A stretch of DNA of 64,000 bases from Oncomelania hupensis (GCA_036898135.1 CM072511.1:37627330-37691329), one strand, 5' to 3'; shown: positions 1 through 37,232, numbered from the stretch's first letter. The notes: generated from the sequence alone by a model not told the origin. Translations and numbers: made by a program.

Positions 1-1041
1 GTGGACGACGCCGTCGCCTTGGCTCTGAACTTTGTACTCCAACACCTCGAGTCCCCCGACCGCTACGCTCGACTCCTGTTTATCGACTTCAGCAGTGCCT
101 TCAACACTGTCATCCCCTAGAAACTCTTCGACAAGCTCTGCTCCTTCGATCTTCCTCTCTCCACCTGTCACTGGCTCTTGAACTTTCTTCTCTACCGCCC
201 TCAGACTGTCAAGATTGGCTCCAACCTTTCCAAAAACCTAATTCTCAACACAGGCACGCCGCAAGGCTGTGTCCTTTCACCTCTCCTCTACTGCCTCTTC
301 ACCAATGACTGTGTGTCCCGTGCTGACAGTGTTCAGCTCGTGAAGTTCGCTGACGACACCACGGTCGAGGGCATCATCTCCAACGGCGACGAAACAACAT
401 ACCGCCAGGAAGTCGACCACTTGGTGTCGTGGTGCGAAGACAACAACCTCGAACTGAACACCTCCAAAACAGTCGAGTTGATTGTGGACTACCGCAGGAA
501 CCAGGACCCCAAAGATCCACTGCTCATCAATGGACAAGCCATCGAAACAGTAGACTCGTTCAAGTTCCTGGGTTCCCTCATCTCCGACGACCTCAGCTGG
601 GGTGCCAACATTAACACCATCGTGAAGCGGGCCCATCAACGACTGTACTTCCTCAGACAGCTGAGGAAGTTTGGCCTTTCCAAAGACATTCTCCTCCAGT
701 TCTACCGGGCCGTGGTGGAGAGCGTCCTAACATTTTCCATCACGGTCTGGTTCGGAACAGCAACGCAGCTCGACAAAGACCGGCTGGAGCGGGTTGTGCG
801 CACGGCAGGCAGGATTGTCGGCTGTGAGCTCCCCTCTCTGGCCTCCATCTACTCGACCCGCTCTCTCAACAGAGCCGACAAGATCCTCTCTGACCCTTCC
901 CACCCTGCCCACCCCCTGTTCGAACTTCTCCCCTCTAGCCGCCGCTTTCGATCCTTCATATCCCACACTTCCCGCTTTAAAGATTCCTTTTACCCTCAAA
1001 CTGTAAGATCTCTAAACGCCGCATCCTCCTCCAACCGCTGA
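1..1041 (+). pseudogene. Rex1/CR1-like LINE reverse transcriptase, 3' part, one nonsense codon
   Basis: The frame from base 1 encodes the second half of a non-LTR reverse transcriptase, which would copy LINE RNA at a nicked chromosomal target. Visible landmarks are [11 protein letters not shown] at the start of the palm, GTPQGCVLSP, the catalytic KFADDT motif near 337-360, and a C-terminal block ending LFELLPSSRRFRS. A TAG at 118-120 interrupts the frame just after FNTVIP. The frame is otherwise open to TGA at 1039-1041. The copy is therefore dead, although the catalytic aspartates remain. The endonuclease and first RT motifs lie upstream of the window. The closest relative in the window is the LINE at 46027-48191. 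Group assignment rests on motif style and is moderately sure. Confidence 0.85.
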
Positions 1042-1267
1042 TCCCCCTGTCGTGCGCACGCCCTGCTTCTCCCTACATGCTCGTACATCTATATCTATAT
1101 ACTACAGCGACTACTATAATTTAGAATGTTTTTGTGATCACTTTAGACTAGTCATTTGTGTTTTACTATATCTTTCTGTTTATCTGTTATTGTTGGGTAT
1201 GCTTGTGCGAGTGTGTGTGGTTGTGCATACGTGTGTGAATTTGTGTATGTAGGTATGTGTGCGTGTG

Positions 1268-1303
<36 letters not shown>

Positions 1304-1424
1304 TGAGAAAAAGAAAGAGAGAGAGATGTTAAATCTAAAACATTCTGCCATTGTCCAACACCAAATAATATTCCGATTGTTGTATCTATTACATGTCAAT
1401 TGGCGAAATAAATTCCTGTTATCC

Positions 1425-1485
<61 letters not shown>

Positions 1486-1486
1486 C
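1042..1486 (+). mobile_element. 3' UTR and ATT tail of the Rex1-like LINE
   Basis: Non-coding sequence follows the RT stop. It contains a GT-rich then GA-rich microsatellite at about 1200-1326, an AATAAA at about 1407, and ends in (ATT)n at 1425-1485. A simple-repeat tail right after the polyadenylation signal is typical of LINE 3' ends. The exact end is not fixed because no target-site duplication is visible. Confidence 0.55.
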
Positions 1487-2073
1487 CTAATTTGTATTCA
1501 TTGCTTTTAGTCCAAGCAGTGATATGGAACTTCTCCATGACACAGCAGCAGATTGGTCACGCCATGGATCAAAAGATAAGAAGAGAATCAAAACCTGTTT
1601 TTGTACGTACCCCCTGTTACCGGCAATCTGTGTATTCAGTCAATACGTGTATTGTCTAAAAAATGCAGTCAATTCGTGTTTTGTCTGTGACCACTAGGCA
1701 ATACATGTAATGACTAAAATTTCCAGTCAATACGTGTATTGTCTTAATTTTGACCCACTTCAAAACACACATTGACTGACTGTTCATTTTAGTCAATGTG
1801 TGTTTCTCTCAGTCAAGTCTTCTGCCAATGTTTCAGAGCACATGCGAGCATAGAGAATTATTTATATTACACAGAAATGTGATGAGCTCAGATAATAATT
1901 AAACCTTGAGATATGTTAATCGACACGTAACTAATAAAGTCCTGCGTCTTGTTTAAAAATAAATCACTACGACTTCAGCGAAAATCTCGTGATGACGATT
2001 GCGATTTCAACCCCGCGACAAAACCACGGTCGATCATTCATTTCAGACTCGCTTTGCCGCGTCCTAACTACAA

Positions 2074-2215
2074 ATGATGGATATGAACGAAAAAGAACAA
2101 AAGTTTATAAACAAGCTGGCTGAAATTCTAGCGACGAACGATTCCAGTTGCCTGTTGACCAATGCGAAGTATTACGACTGTGACAAGTATTTATCAATAG
2201 TCAATTCAGCCCTGA

Positions 2216-2229
<14 letters not shown>
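2074..2229 (+). CDS. Short unknown reading frame inside the long-TIR element
   Basis: Fifty-one codons from tandem ATGs (2074, 2077) encode a charged, helical-looking peptide beginning MMDMNEKEQKFINKLAEILA. The composition is protein-like and unlike the simple-repeat frames nearby. The frame runs directly into the edge of the LTR-like repeat at 2216 and stops a few codons later. It may be the interrupted N-terminus of the transposon's own protein. No family was recognised and it may not be expressed. Confidence 0.25.
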
Positions 2230-2872
<643 letters not shown>

Positions 2873-3416
2873 AATAATGGTATGGCCTCACCGATTGTAT
2901 TCAAGAATTAGATGTAACTGACGGTGAAACAAAAAGACAGCAACAGAAAGAGAGAGACAGAGAGACAGAGAGAGACAGAGAAAAAGAGGGACAAAGAGAG
3001 AAAGTTTTAAAATTTTATGTGTCCATTTAAAACTTATTTTTAATATTTACTTTGCATGAGAGAGGGTTTTAAATTTAGGTGTGTACATGTAAAGCTTATT
3101 TTTAAATATTTACTATCGTATACTTAACATGGTTTAGTTGTGTAAATGTGTCACTGTGAGTGTACGTATTGAACTAAATTAACAACAAATGATTGTGTAG
3201 TCATTCGTTCATTCATGTTTACAACCAATTGCAATTTAAATGCTGAATGACCATTTAGTCAATTCGTGTATTAACCAAAGCATTTTTTTAAGACAATACA
3301 CCTATTGACTGGAAATTTTAGTCATTACATGTATTGCCTAGTGATCACAGACAAAACGCGAATTGACTGATTTTTTTTAGACAATACGCGTATTGACTGA
3401 ATACGCAGATTGCCGG

Positions 3417-3866
3417 TAACGTATATACGGCGTAGCTTACATTTCAACAATGTTAATGCGTCCAAAGCTTGTGCAATTCAGGCATTATTGATTCCGTTTC
3501 GTTGTATTGAAAGTATGATGAGCTACATAGTGTAGAAGAATGGGTGGGAATCTGATGTAGGACAAGTTGTGCAATTCAATTTAATTTATTTCAGTTCAAT
3601 TCAGTTCAGCACATCTTTTTTTTTTTTTTTACCATCAAAGGAATTATAAACAACTATTTGGGCCGCATTTAAATAAATTAAAGGCATGACAAAAAACGGC
3701 ATTTCTTAAAAACTGACATTTACATTTTAAAAAAGTATTTTACTCTTTTATAGAACAATTCATATTTCTTATTTAAACACACTCACATCTTGTGTATCAC
3801 ATATGCGATAATAAGAACATAATTCTTGTTTGCTGTATGTTGGTACTATTTGAAAGAAGTAAACAT
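3417..3866. other. Non-coding stretch, nothing recognised
   Basis: AT-rich sequence with a poly-T run near 3617. No exon, RNA gene or repeat family was recognised. It lies upstream of the first ABC exon seen and could be intron or intergenic. Confidence 0.5.
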
Positions 3867-3936
3867 ATCATATCATATCATATCATATCATATCATATCA
3901 TATCATATCATATCATATCATATCATATCATATCAT
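3867..3936. repeat. (ATCAT)n microsatellite, left part
   Basis: A pentanucleotide ATCAT array of about 14 units. The same array resumes at 5403, so the intervening sequence looks like an insertion into one original array. Confidence 0.95.
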
Positions 3937-5402
3937 TGTAACAAGAGGCCAGTTTTACACAGCACATTTTAAGCTTTTGCCTTGTTTAGTCAGTTGTAAC
4001 ACTAAGGTTAATGTTGCGCTGAAGCAGACGACAGAAGTAACTGCTGTGTGCTACACTTTGCTAGGCTGACGATAAAGGGCAGTAGGCCATGACATCATCC
4101 AGCTTACGTTATAGCAGAGTCCGGCCAATCGGGACAGAGAGATTAGGTAGACCAGTTCTACCTGGTTAGGCAGAGGTTAGGTAGAGAGTCAATAGCTGTT
4201 CAACCTGCCTAGAGCACAGAGCTCGGCTCTAAGAAAATCTCTCCATTGAAGACTAGAAAGCAGGGCTTGTTAGAAACTCTATTCAATCAAGTTAGCCATG
4301 GCCTGATATTGTCAAAAAGGTAAATGAACATACTTTTGTTTCATCGTGATGTATTGATATTATTGTTGAATTATGTTTGTAAAATTTGCTATACTTAGAC
4401 TTGAATTGTTAGTCCAACGTTGCGTGACCACGTGGCGAACATGACAGGTTTTGACGCCATGTTATATACCTTACAGACCCACTGTTGTTTAACCTATATG
4501 TATTCTTGCAGACCATTGGCTGTATCAGAGAATGTGTATCATATTAATTATTTCTCTATGGGTATAAGTAGCCATGATTTATATTTATATATGTATAGGA
4601 AATTAGAGTGGAGATTCCAATGGACCACGGACTTAGCAGAATGTTCGTCGCTTATATATAGAGATGTGGAGCTAATCACTTAGGGCTACTTTGGCCTTCA
4701 GTGAGACGCTCTGCACACACCTAGTAAACAGGGTTGTGCAGAATTTCGTCTCATATGTTACAGACGAGCAGGCATCGTATCGTGAGCCCAACCAGATGAA
4801 AGACAAGAACAAGTCGTCGCTGAACGTTGGCCTGCCGAGGCATCTCAAGCAATGCGCACCAGTCTAGTTACAAGGAGAAGAATTCATTCGACACAGATCA
4901 TCAAGGAAGCAACCACAACACAGTTCTTCGAACACTCAGTTAAGTGCATATCGACGCAGTGCACCAAACCTGTATCAAAGGACCACAGTAGTCCACTCTT
5001 CCAGAACTCTGACTCTTAGGGCAGAAAGCATCCAGTGCCCGATGATGAGAAAGTAGCTGCCTAGAACTATCAAGAAGCGAACCATTCGAATTGACATTTG
5101 AACTTTTAAGTTAGTATCGTACTTAGCAGATCGTGTATAGAGTAGAGGAAATAAATGTGTGATATTTACTGTTAACAAGTGGCTGGACTACCTATGTTTC
5201 ATAGCCGTGTGAGAGCTAGTGTGACAGTGATCTTTTACCATTTTTCTTTCTATCTCTGTACCCCAGCCTAAACACAGACCGAGCTAAACACATAAATGTA
5301 TGAAGTCCCAGGGAGATTTATTAGCGATCCCCATCGACAATAGACGAGTGGGTAATAGCATTCCATTGTTCAGAGCCCAGCAACAATAGACCAACCGTCA
5401 CA
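3937..5402 (+). mobile_element. Probable solo LTR inserted in an ATCAT array
   Basis: The 1466-bp block starts TGTAAC and ends GTCACA, giving LTR-type TG...CA ends in a short inverted repeat. ATCAT flanks it on both sides, compatible with a 5-bp target duplication, although the array makes that ambiguous. Inside are a TATAAG-like box near 4562 and AATAAA near 5148, in promoter-then-poly(A) order. No gag or pol reading frame is present, so a solo LTR left by recombination is the simplest reading. Another 1.5-kb non-coding element cannot be excluded. Confidence 0.55.
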
Positions 5403-5500
5403 ATCATATCATATTATATCGCCTCGCGTCGTGTCATATCATATCATATCATATCATATCATATCATATCATATCATATCATATCATATATCATATCATA
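5403..5500. repeat. (ATCAT)n microsatellite, right part
   Basis: Continuation of the pentanucleotide array, with a degenerate stretch (TATTATATCGCC, then a CGTCGTG run) near 5410-5430. Confidence 0.9.
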
Positions 5501-5635
5501 TTTCTTAGTGTTGCTTTTGTTGGCTTAACCTAACCCTGACTATGAAGCCATTTCCCGTTGACGTGTTCCATATTTGTATGTTTCTATGTGATAAAGAGAG
5601 TGAGGTTTACATTGCGCTGATGTTGCTGTTGACAG

Positions 5636-29465
<23,830 letters not shown>

Positions 29466-29798
29466 ATTCCACGAGACCTTGTCGTTTACAACCACACTCC
29501 TGTGTTGCAAGCCGCACTCCTGATTTGCAAATGTGAAGGAAAACCATTGAAAATTACCGGTGTGTTAGCTGTGTTGTGTAGATTTTTAAAGTTTAAAAAA
29601 AGTTAAGATAACATTGTATAGTAATGGGATTTGTGGAATATGGCAAAGGGGACAGGCTCATGAAAGAATAACTTTAGAAAAGCGCCTTTATTATTGGGTT
29701 GGAATCATGAAGCGTATTGCACATAATTGTGTTTGTTGAGATGGGGGTCATGAAGTGTATGGCACGTAATTAGATGTTTTTTTATTTATGTATTTAAT

Positions 29799-30135
29799 CA
29801 CTTTTATATAGCACTTTTCCAGTTCAAGAGCTGCTCAAGGCGCTGGCCGATACAGGATCCAACTCGAACCGCCTGAGCTGACCACTTGCAGCCCCTGAGC
29901 GCATAGTCTGACGCCAAGACGATTGAGCTCAATCCTGGGAGACCGGGAATGGGGAGAAGGGAGCTTTTGGGTGCTGGGTGTATTTGTTTAGCCGGCACTC
30001 GCCCCCCCCCCCCCCCCCCCCCCCCTCTAAGACATGAGCGTCAGGAACTTTAAAGTCCATGCGATGGAATTCGTGCGTGCGAAGACTAGGTCTCGGTTTA
30101 TACTCTCCTCTAAAGGAGCAAGAGCGCAGTGTCTA
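29799..30135 (-). mobile_element. SINE family A copy containing a poly-C run
   Basis: On the minus strand it includes ATGGACTTTAAAGTTCCTGA, a CGCTCAGGGGC segment and the end CAAGGCGCT..., then GAAAAGTGCTATATAAAAGTG, as in copies at 36698, 37530 and 50570. About 25 consecutive C residues on the + strand (30001-30025) replace the usual short spacer. It begins about 330 bases after the ABC stop. Confidence 0.7.
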
Positions 30136-30394
30136 AGGTTTTGTTATTTTATTTTATTTTAAAATTTATTTCTTTTTCTTTATTTTTTAAATTTTACTTC
30201 AGGTCGTTAAGGGCGCTTGAACCATTGCAATTGTATCGCCTGACATTCGAGTACACGGCGTACACCACTAAGTTGGCATGCTAAAACCCAAAAAGGTTAT
30301 TGTTAGAATGTTTTTAATAGCCTCACACTCAAGAATATAATAAAGGAAGGAAAATAGGAATGTGCATGTTTAAAAATATATAGAAGTAAAAAAA

Positions 30395-30567
30395 GAAAGA
30401 GATTACTCTTAATATAGCGCACTTACAAGCTCATCGAGCTTCTCAAAGCGCTGAACACTACTATCCAGCAATCACAAAATAGTTTGCTGAAGTCAGGATT
30501 GGAACCCACGTCGCCCGAGACGCGCGTACACAAGTCGTGCGCTCTGACGACTGAGCTATCCCTGATG
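30395..30567 (-). mobile_element. Short tRNA-derived SINE or tRNA pseudogene with tail
   Basis: The minus strand has GGGATAGCTCAGTCGTCAGA (A-box) and GTGGGTTCCAATCC (B-box) 57 bases apart, then a body ending GAGAAGCTCGATGAGCTTG and GCGCTATATTAAGAG. The acceptor stem does not pair, so a functional tRNA is unlikely. The tail ATATAGCGC is shared with SINE family A. Confidence 0.6.
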
Positions 30568-30834
30568 CAACTTATTTGGACTGTTGATTTTTTGATGAAA
30601 CTAGTAGCCTATTTTATCACAATACTAGTTATGGCGTTTTAATTGCTCTAAAAACAAACAAACAAACAAACAAAAATTCTATGTTGTTTCTTTTCCTTTT
30701 TTATTTTTTATTTTTGTTTCTTTTTTTGTGTTTTGTTTTCTGTTTTGATCTTGAGAGCCCACGATCATTCTGGGTCTTGTAGGTTGTGGTGGAGGGTTCG
30801 CAGTTAGTCTTCAGTTAACGTAGATTACCAGAGT

Positions 30835-31052
30835 CTCAGGCCTTGCAAAGACCATCCTGCAAGGCAAGGTGTAAAGAGGCAGAAGAAGAGGGAGACAGAA
30901 AAAGAGATGGGAAGATAACATTCGAGAAAGGACTGGCTTGACTCGGAATGAAACCATCAGGGCTGCTGATGACAGAGAAAGATGGAGTACGCTGGTTAAA
31001 CGATCATCTGCTGTGCCCCAACGACTTTAGAATTACGGGATAGGATAGGATG
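30835..31052 (+). mobile_element. RTE LINE 3'-end fragment
   Basis: It matches the last 200 bp of the copy at 60640-62712: CAGGCCTTGCAAAGACCATC, then AGATGGAGTACGCTGGTTAA, ending in GGATA repeats at about 31040-31052. Reading frames are broken. Confidence 0.8.
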
Positions 31053-33835
31053 GACACCCCCTCCATTCTAATTCGCCTGTAAACCAACTTTAAAAAAACA
31101 AACAAACAAAAAACAAACAGCCATCACTGTTATAGGTAAATTTATGACTGTGATGTTCGTTGGATTTGTAGAAATCAGTAAGCTTACATACCATAACTGT
31201 CAGGGCTATACATAAAGTTTATGCGACGATTATGACTTTAAGACTCAAAGCTTGCGTAGTACGCCAAAACTAAACGATGGATTGACCGTAGGGATCGCAA
31301 CGTCGTAGCCATTAAGAGAAGCGGCTGTGTACACCTCTTATCCTACGGTTCCCTGCTCTTGGGGCCCTCGTGTCAACCTCTCTTACCCATCCAGAAGCTT
31401 TGGGATGGTCGCTGGTATGTGATTGAATGAAGTAGGAAAGTGCAGAAAGAAGTAAAAGCGTTCAGGGTGTAGTATATTGTGGACCGAGTATGCAGATGCT
31501 GAGGCGTGTGGCGCACTTAATGCAGAAAGTGAGAGCGATTGATTCATAAAGTGTTCTTATATTTAACGCTTTTCCAGCTGAAGGTGTTGACCGTCTCGTT
31601 GAATGTGGGCAGAGTATGCAGATACTTGCCTATGTAGTGCAGTTTTTACATCAAGTTAAGAACCACATTGCGTAGCAGAGACAAGCCGAGGCTTACGTTC
31701 GCTTCTCCGCTTGTGAGAGGTTGTCAGAGAGTCTCAACTACGCTGTGTTATTAACAAAACTATAATTAGATATATTTATCTAGTGCATAGACTTTTTTTT
31801 AAAAATTCAGCTGCATATGTTGAATTTACACTATTTGTATTACTATACATTAAAGTGAATCAGATAAACTTTTGTTCCCCCTCAATCATTTACACTAGAT
31901 AGAATGAAAGTATAAAAGGTGTATTAATCCACAGTATTGAGATGAAAGCTCGATCTCCAAGTGGCGTGTAAGCATCTTAAAAAGTCGTTGAGTTCTTTGG
32001 TAACGTCCCGGGCTTCACAGGTAGAGGGTCTTCAATGTAGTCATCAAACGTCAACACTTCAGGCTGCAGGCACGGCATTGTGTCCATGCTGGGTAATCCA
32101 CAGCAATGCGCTGGGCTTTGGAGGTCACGCTTCTGTGCGTTTATGATTCGCTTGTGCCGGTATTCTTATAAGCCATTTTCTTCTACTGCAGGCGACCTTT
32201 CCAACTCTCGGACATGACGTGTAGATTCAAATTTCGTAAACATGAATGCATTTATAAGCAAATAATAATTTCTTAAGGGAAACCCTGAATTAGACGTTTG
32301 TTTGTGTGTGTTTTTTATTTTATTTTATTATTTTATATTTTTATTCCCATTTTGATCTAGATCCCAGGTTTACTTCAAGATATAGGATATATCCTACTAT
32401 CAACCTGCTAAAATGCAACAAACGTCATAATTCAAAATCGCTGTTCACCACAATTGTCATTTATTTACTGATGCACGACTTTCCTGTGGAGCAATGGGGT
32501 GTGATGTCATGCTATGTTCGTTTAAGCCCCGGTCAGGCTTACCGATTCTCATAAAATTTTCGGCGGTCACAAGCTGCAATAAGTTGTACAACCAACTTAC
32601 GATACGATAAAATCTCCAACGAATCCGTAGTAGATTCAGAGGATATAACATGTTCTATTTCCTGCTATGAAATCATAAGTTCGGACCAGTTGGAATGTGC
32701 TGTGGCGTCCTTGACATTGCGACTGAAGAAAATGGCTGACATCACAACACAAAGGTTGTCATCTGATCAAAGAGCAGAATAAGCCCCGACTGTCTCCCTT
32801 CTCCCGATCGTACCCACCATCGACAGAAGTTTCCTCCTCATCTGCTAATAAAACTGCTAAATATGGCAGTCTTCTCTTTTACTCTCCGAACTGCTCGAAA
32901 TCGAACTGTTGGCCAGAGCTTTTATAAAATGTAACCTGCGTAGCAACAAGGGAGAACGAACGAAAAACGATGCTTAACGTCCTATTGCATGAGCGTTAAG
33001 GACAATAAAATTGGGCTAAAAAGCCCTCATCATACATATTTACCAGACCATTTGGTCTGGCTTTTGTATCTTCAACAAGGGAGACCACTACAGGAAGAAC
33101 TAACAAGGGAGACCACTACAGGAAGAACTAAAGAGTCATTTGAGCGAGCCGCAGCGAAAAACAACTTCCGCTTCTGCTGCATGGTATTAATTTTAGCGTA
33201 TGACCGGTTGTTTCGTGTGATCAGTCCCGAGATTAAATCGCATGGAACAAATTGTACGATTTAATCAGTAGGTCTGACTGGGCCTTCAGTCAATGATAAA
33301 CTAGCATGCTCTGTGCACCCCTGAGAATAAATAAATGTAGAAACATATTGAAACCAAATCTTAAGGAATGTTGCATATTTGTACGTGTAGTAACAATTTT
33401 TGCCAAGCTCTAATAAGTACATGCATACAGCCGAGTGACTTCTTGAGGGGGGAAAAAAATTAACAGATTTATTTTTGCATCTGCTTACTGCGGCCTAGAC
33501 GTGAACGACAAGGGACGCAACTGCGACTCTCACTATGTTCTGGTTGCCTCCTTGGCCCTGACTCATTCCCGCAGATCACTGGAGGGGCGCAGAGCTGTCG
33601 AGTTCGATTTGGTCTCCATGTTATATGGCGCCCTTTCGTATCGCGGCCCATCACCCTCATTGATCTACTTGCCAATCTAGGCTCAATTCCCCTTCTCACA
33701 ACACTCGGCCTTCCCTTTTCTTTCTTCTTCTTCCATTTATCTCGATTTTGAGTTATCGCTGGTTGTGGACTGGAAGTATTCGGTCTTATTTCCTTGTATA
33801 GGCTTACATGAGTGAGCTAGAGAAATGAACTGAAA
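31053..33835. other. Gene-poor stretch
   Basis: No exon or RNA gene was recognised in 2.8 kb. Contents are ordinary-composition sequence, a perfect 28-bp tandem duplication (33074-33101 and 33102-33129), and a GC-richer segment at 33470-33720 of unknown nature. That segment has an open minus-strand frame of 76 codons without family resemblance. Confidence 0.45.
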
Positions 33836-34162
33836 CAAATTATTTTGTTATAGCGCATTTGCCACCTGAAAGAGCTGACCAAAAGCAAGATATGGCTCAC
33901 GCTGCCAAAAAAGACTCCAACTTGCAGCTTCAAGCGACTGTACGACGAAGCGACCTTGAACGACCTCAATTCATGTGCGGTTTATTTGCTTGAGCCTGTG
34001 ACCTGCTCTTTTGTCACCAAATGGCCGAGGTCTCTAACGTGCCGCTACGGCGACACAAGGGGATGTGAACTTCACTGCTAGCCCAACTTCAAGGAACAGG
34101 CTGGCCAATTTCTTCACAAGGCCTGCCTAATTTGCTACTATTGTCGTCGTTCCTCCTCATTC

Positions 34163-34174
34163 TCCTACGCCTCC

Positions 34175-34240
<66 letters not shown>

Positions 34241-34262
34241 TCCTTCTTCTTCTTCTTCTTGT
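34163..34262. repeat. (ATC)n then (TTC)n microsatellite
   Basis: ATC tract to about 34240, then TTC repeats. Confidence 0.93.
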
Positions 34263-35334
34263 ACCGTCTCCAAGTATAATCATCGACGCTTTCTGCATGG
34301 TAACTTGGAAATGTGACCACTGGGAAAAATGTTACCAAATTTAAAAAAAATTAAAAGGGGTTAAGAGTACACAGTGATTTAGCCTCTTAAAGTGCCGTTG
34401 GTCGAAGAATTATGTTCAGGATGAAATGAAAAGGAAATACCCTGTTTCGTCCTGTAAGCGCAAAAGAATATCACCAAATCTATGACACTTTGAGCTTTTC
34501 GTCGATGAAAGTCTGAAATTCTGAAAATTACGATGCTGACTGCTTAGGAGGGTAAATGTGTCCGAATCATTTCGGATCCTGTGGACTGTGATCCTGTATA
34601 GTTGTATCTACCTTATTTATTTATTTATTTGTTTATTTATTTATTATCTGTCCCATAACCCCTTTGGATGAAAAACCTCCAGAGAAGACGGACAAGATGG
34701 AAGATTGTCCTCGTCATTTCCTTGTCAGGTCCCCATGGAATTTCTCCTGTCATTCTGATTCTTCCTGCGTGGCGTTGTTGCTCTTTCTCCATCAGCAGCA
34801 GCAGCATCGTCATGGTTGTCGTCATCGTCTTCCTCGTAATCATCATGCATCATCATTATCAGCAGCGGGGTCCTCATATCGACATCATCAGGGCCGACGT
34901 CATCGTCAACACCATTATTATGATCAGCAACAGGAGCAGCATCTGCAGCAGCAACAGCAACATTGTTGTCGTCGTCGTTTTCGGCTATTTTATTGTTTTA
35001 CTTCGTCTCTACAGCTCTCGTTCTTTCGTTCATTTCTTCGCTTTTTTTGTAATCAGTATTAGATTCTCTGTTTTTTAATTTCGTCGTTCTTTCTTTGTAA
35101 GCTTATCCTTCTTTCAAATTCCATGCTTTGCGTCTTTTTTTTTTAATACCATTTTTATTCCATTCAAACATTCTTTCTATTTTTCATTCTTGTCTTCCCC
35201 TCCTCCCCCCTCCCTCCCATCCCACTCCCTAACCCCATCCCCGTCCCCGTTCCTACCTCTTCCTACTCCCTGTTACCTTTCTCTCCGTTCTCTGTCTGTC
35301 TGTCCGTCTCTCTCTCTCTCTTTCTGTGCACGAG

Positions 35335-35388
<54 letters not shown>

Positions 35389-35842
35389 TGTGTGTGTGAG
35401 ATTCCTTTCATTCTTCCTATCTTCATTCCTCCCTTTCTCCTCACTTAACTATAGTATTCCTGTTTTCAACAGACGGACCCCTCCTGTTCAGCCGTGTCCA
35501 TAGGTCGTGTTTTGGCGCCAATTTGCTGGTTGATTTTATTTCTACTCTACTCTACTCCGTGGAGGTCTACGTGACTATCGCCCTTCCTGCCTTTTACGAT
35601 CACTCCATTACCTATAAATGCACTTCCTTCTTCGACGTAAACTGTAGTGAAGGCAGAAAGTGTGTGGAAAATGGGAAGCTGGGTGAGGGGAGTTCGATAA
35701 AAGGCAGACAAAATGAGAAATTACGGAGAGAGCAAGAGACAGACAGATATAGACAGGAGAGGGGGGCATGGTGAACAGGGGTTGGGGTTGGGGTGTGGGG
35801 TTCTGCATTTGTTAAGGAATGTAGTAGATCCTTGGAGTGCTG
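34263..35842. other. Non-coding, simple-repeat rich
   Basis: It includes CAG/CAT-rich sequence at 34780-34980, where two overlapping frames are open only because of codon-like repeats, CT-rich DNA at 35280-35330 and a (GT)n tract at 35338-35398. No gene was recognised. Confidence 0.5.
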
Positions 35843-36445
35843 ATTACATTACATTACATTATTATTGCTTTAGGTCCAGCGGACTCTTCCGAGCCAAATC
35901 AGGACCGGACAACCCCCAATCCGCATAAAAGATCTGCTGAAACAACCCTAGTGGTAAAACCGAAAGCTCCCCACCAGCCAGTCACTTTACAATAAAGACA
36001 TCCCACGCAGGGGACGGCTGAGGCTTCACCCCAACTTATTGAATCCCCGTTTACAAAAACAAAATAGAATACAAACATCATTATAAATTATCAACAAAAC
36101 ACATACATATAAAATGCCTTCATTGCTAAATAATAACATCATAGGAAGCCCTAGTGACCACCTGGCAGAAAGCGTCCAATATTCCCAAGCTGATCCAACA
36201 GGCCTCATACACAAATAAGGAGTCTTGTCCCGGAAGAGTTTTCAAGAAAAAAGGTAGGAGACTGGTCTAGCGAAGAAGACGATAGTATAGCAGATTGATA
36301 GAACAGAGCAGGAATGAGAAAGAGCAAATGAGAAAGACAGCGACAGTGGGAATTTAAAGCACTAAATTTCCAGAAAGTGGGGATACTATTTATACTGAAA
36401 CCCCCGGCACCCCAACGGGGGTGAGTGCTGATTATGAGGATAACT
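35843..36445 (-). mobile_element. Non-autonomous repeat with LINE-type tail, copy 2
   Basis: This is the inverted counterpart of 10796-11450, similar along its whole length, including TATAAATAG and the motif CCCCACTTTCTGGAAATTTA. Its 3' end (left side) is a TTACA repeat next to ATTGCTTTAGGTCCAGCGGA. Both copies begin at a similar internal point near an AATCCT repeat, suggesting a defined unit rather than random truncation. Confidence 0.65.
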
Positions 36446-36697
36446 CTGATAATAGTAGGATTGAAGGAAGGGAAGACAAAAAGGAAAAGAAGAAGCAAGA
36501 GTTGTTTGATTGAGCAGGAATGATAATCAGAAGAAAGAAGATGCGTGCGGTGGGCATACCAGTTAATGTTTTTTGTCGATAATGATGAGGAGAAGATGAG
36601 GAGAGGTAGAAGAAGGGAAGAGAATGAAGGCAAGAGCTACAGCAACATCACCAAACACAAGTCGATGATATCGACAACGACGACGATGATGATGATC

Positions 36698-37005
36698 CTT
36701 CGGATGAGAGTATAAACCGAGGTCTAGTCTGTGCACTCACGCAGTCCATCGCATGGACTTTAAAGATCCTGACGCTCATGTCCTAGACAGGGGAGTGCCG
36801 GCTACACAAATTCACCCAGCGTGCCTTAGGTCCCTTCTCCGCATCCCAGGTCGCCCAGGATTGTGTTCAGTCGTCTGGGCGTCAGACTAAGCGCCCAAAG
36901 ACTGTAAGTAGGCGCCTTGAGCGGCTTGAGTTAGATCCTGTATCGGCCAGCTCCTTGAGCAGCTCTTGAGCTGGTAAAGCGCTGTATAAAAGTGATTAAA
37001 TCATG
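36698..37005 (+). mobile_element. SINE family A copy, head lost
   Basis: Body from TTCGGATGAGAGTATAAACC through CATCGCATGGACTTTAAAGA to CAGCTCTTGAGCTGGTAAAG and the GCGCTGTATAAAAGTGATT end. A GAT-rich stretch at 36680 replaces the tRNA head. Confidence 0.75.
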
Positions 37006-37017
37006 ATAATGATTATT

Positions 37018-37095
37018 GTAATGATGATGATGATGATTATGCTGCTGCAGCTGGTGATGATGACTGACGACTATATTGCTGTTGATAATTGACGG

Positions 37096-37150
<55 letters not shown>

Positions 37151-37232
37151 AATGACGACAACGACTATTATGCCGTTGATGCTGATGCTGATGCTGCTGC
37201 TGCTGCTGATGATGATGATGATCGCGACGTCG
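37018..37232. repeat. GAT/GCT trinucleotide tracts
   Basis: GAT repeats at 37020-37040 and 37094-37152, then GCTGAT and GCT repeats to 37230. Poly-Asp and poly-His frames here are artefacts. Confidence 0.9.

Noticed and set aside
30500..30567. Possible tRNA gene on the minus strand
   Set aside because: Good boxes but no acceptor pairing, and a SINE-type tail follows.
34664..35078. Two overlapping frames of 132 and 136 codons
   Set aside because: Open because of CAG/CAT/GTC trinucleotide bias; low-complexity Gln/His and Ser/Ile stretches with no domain.
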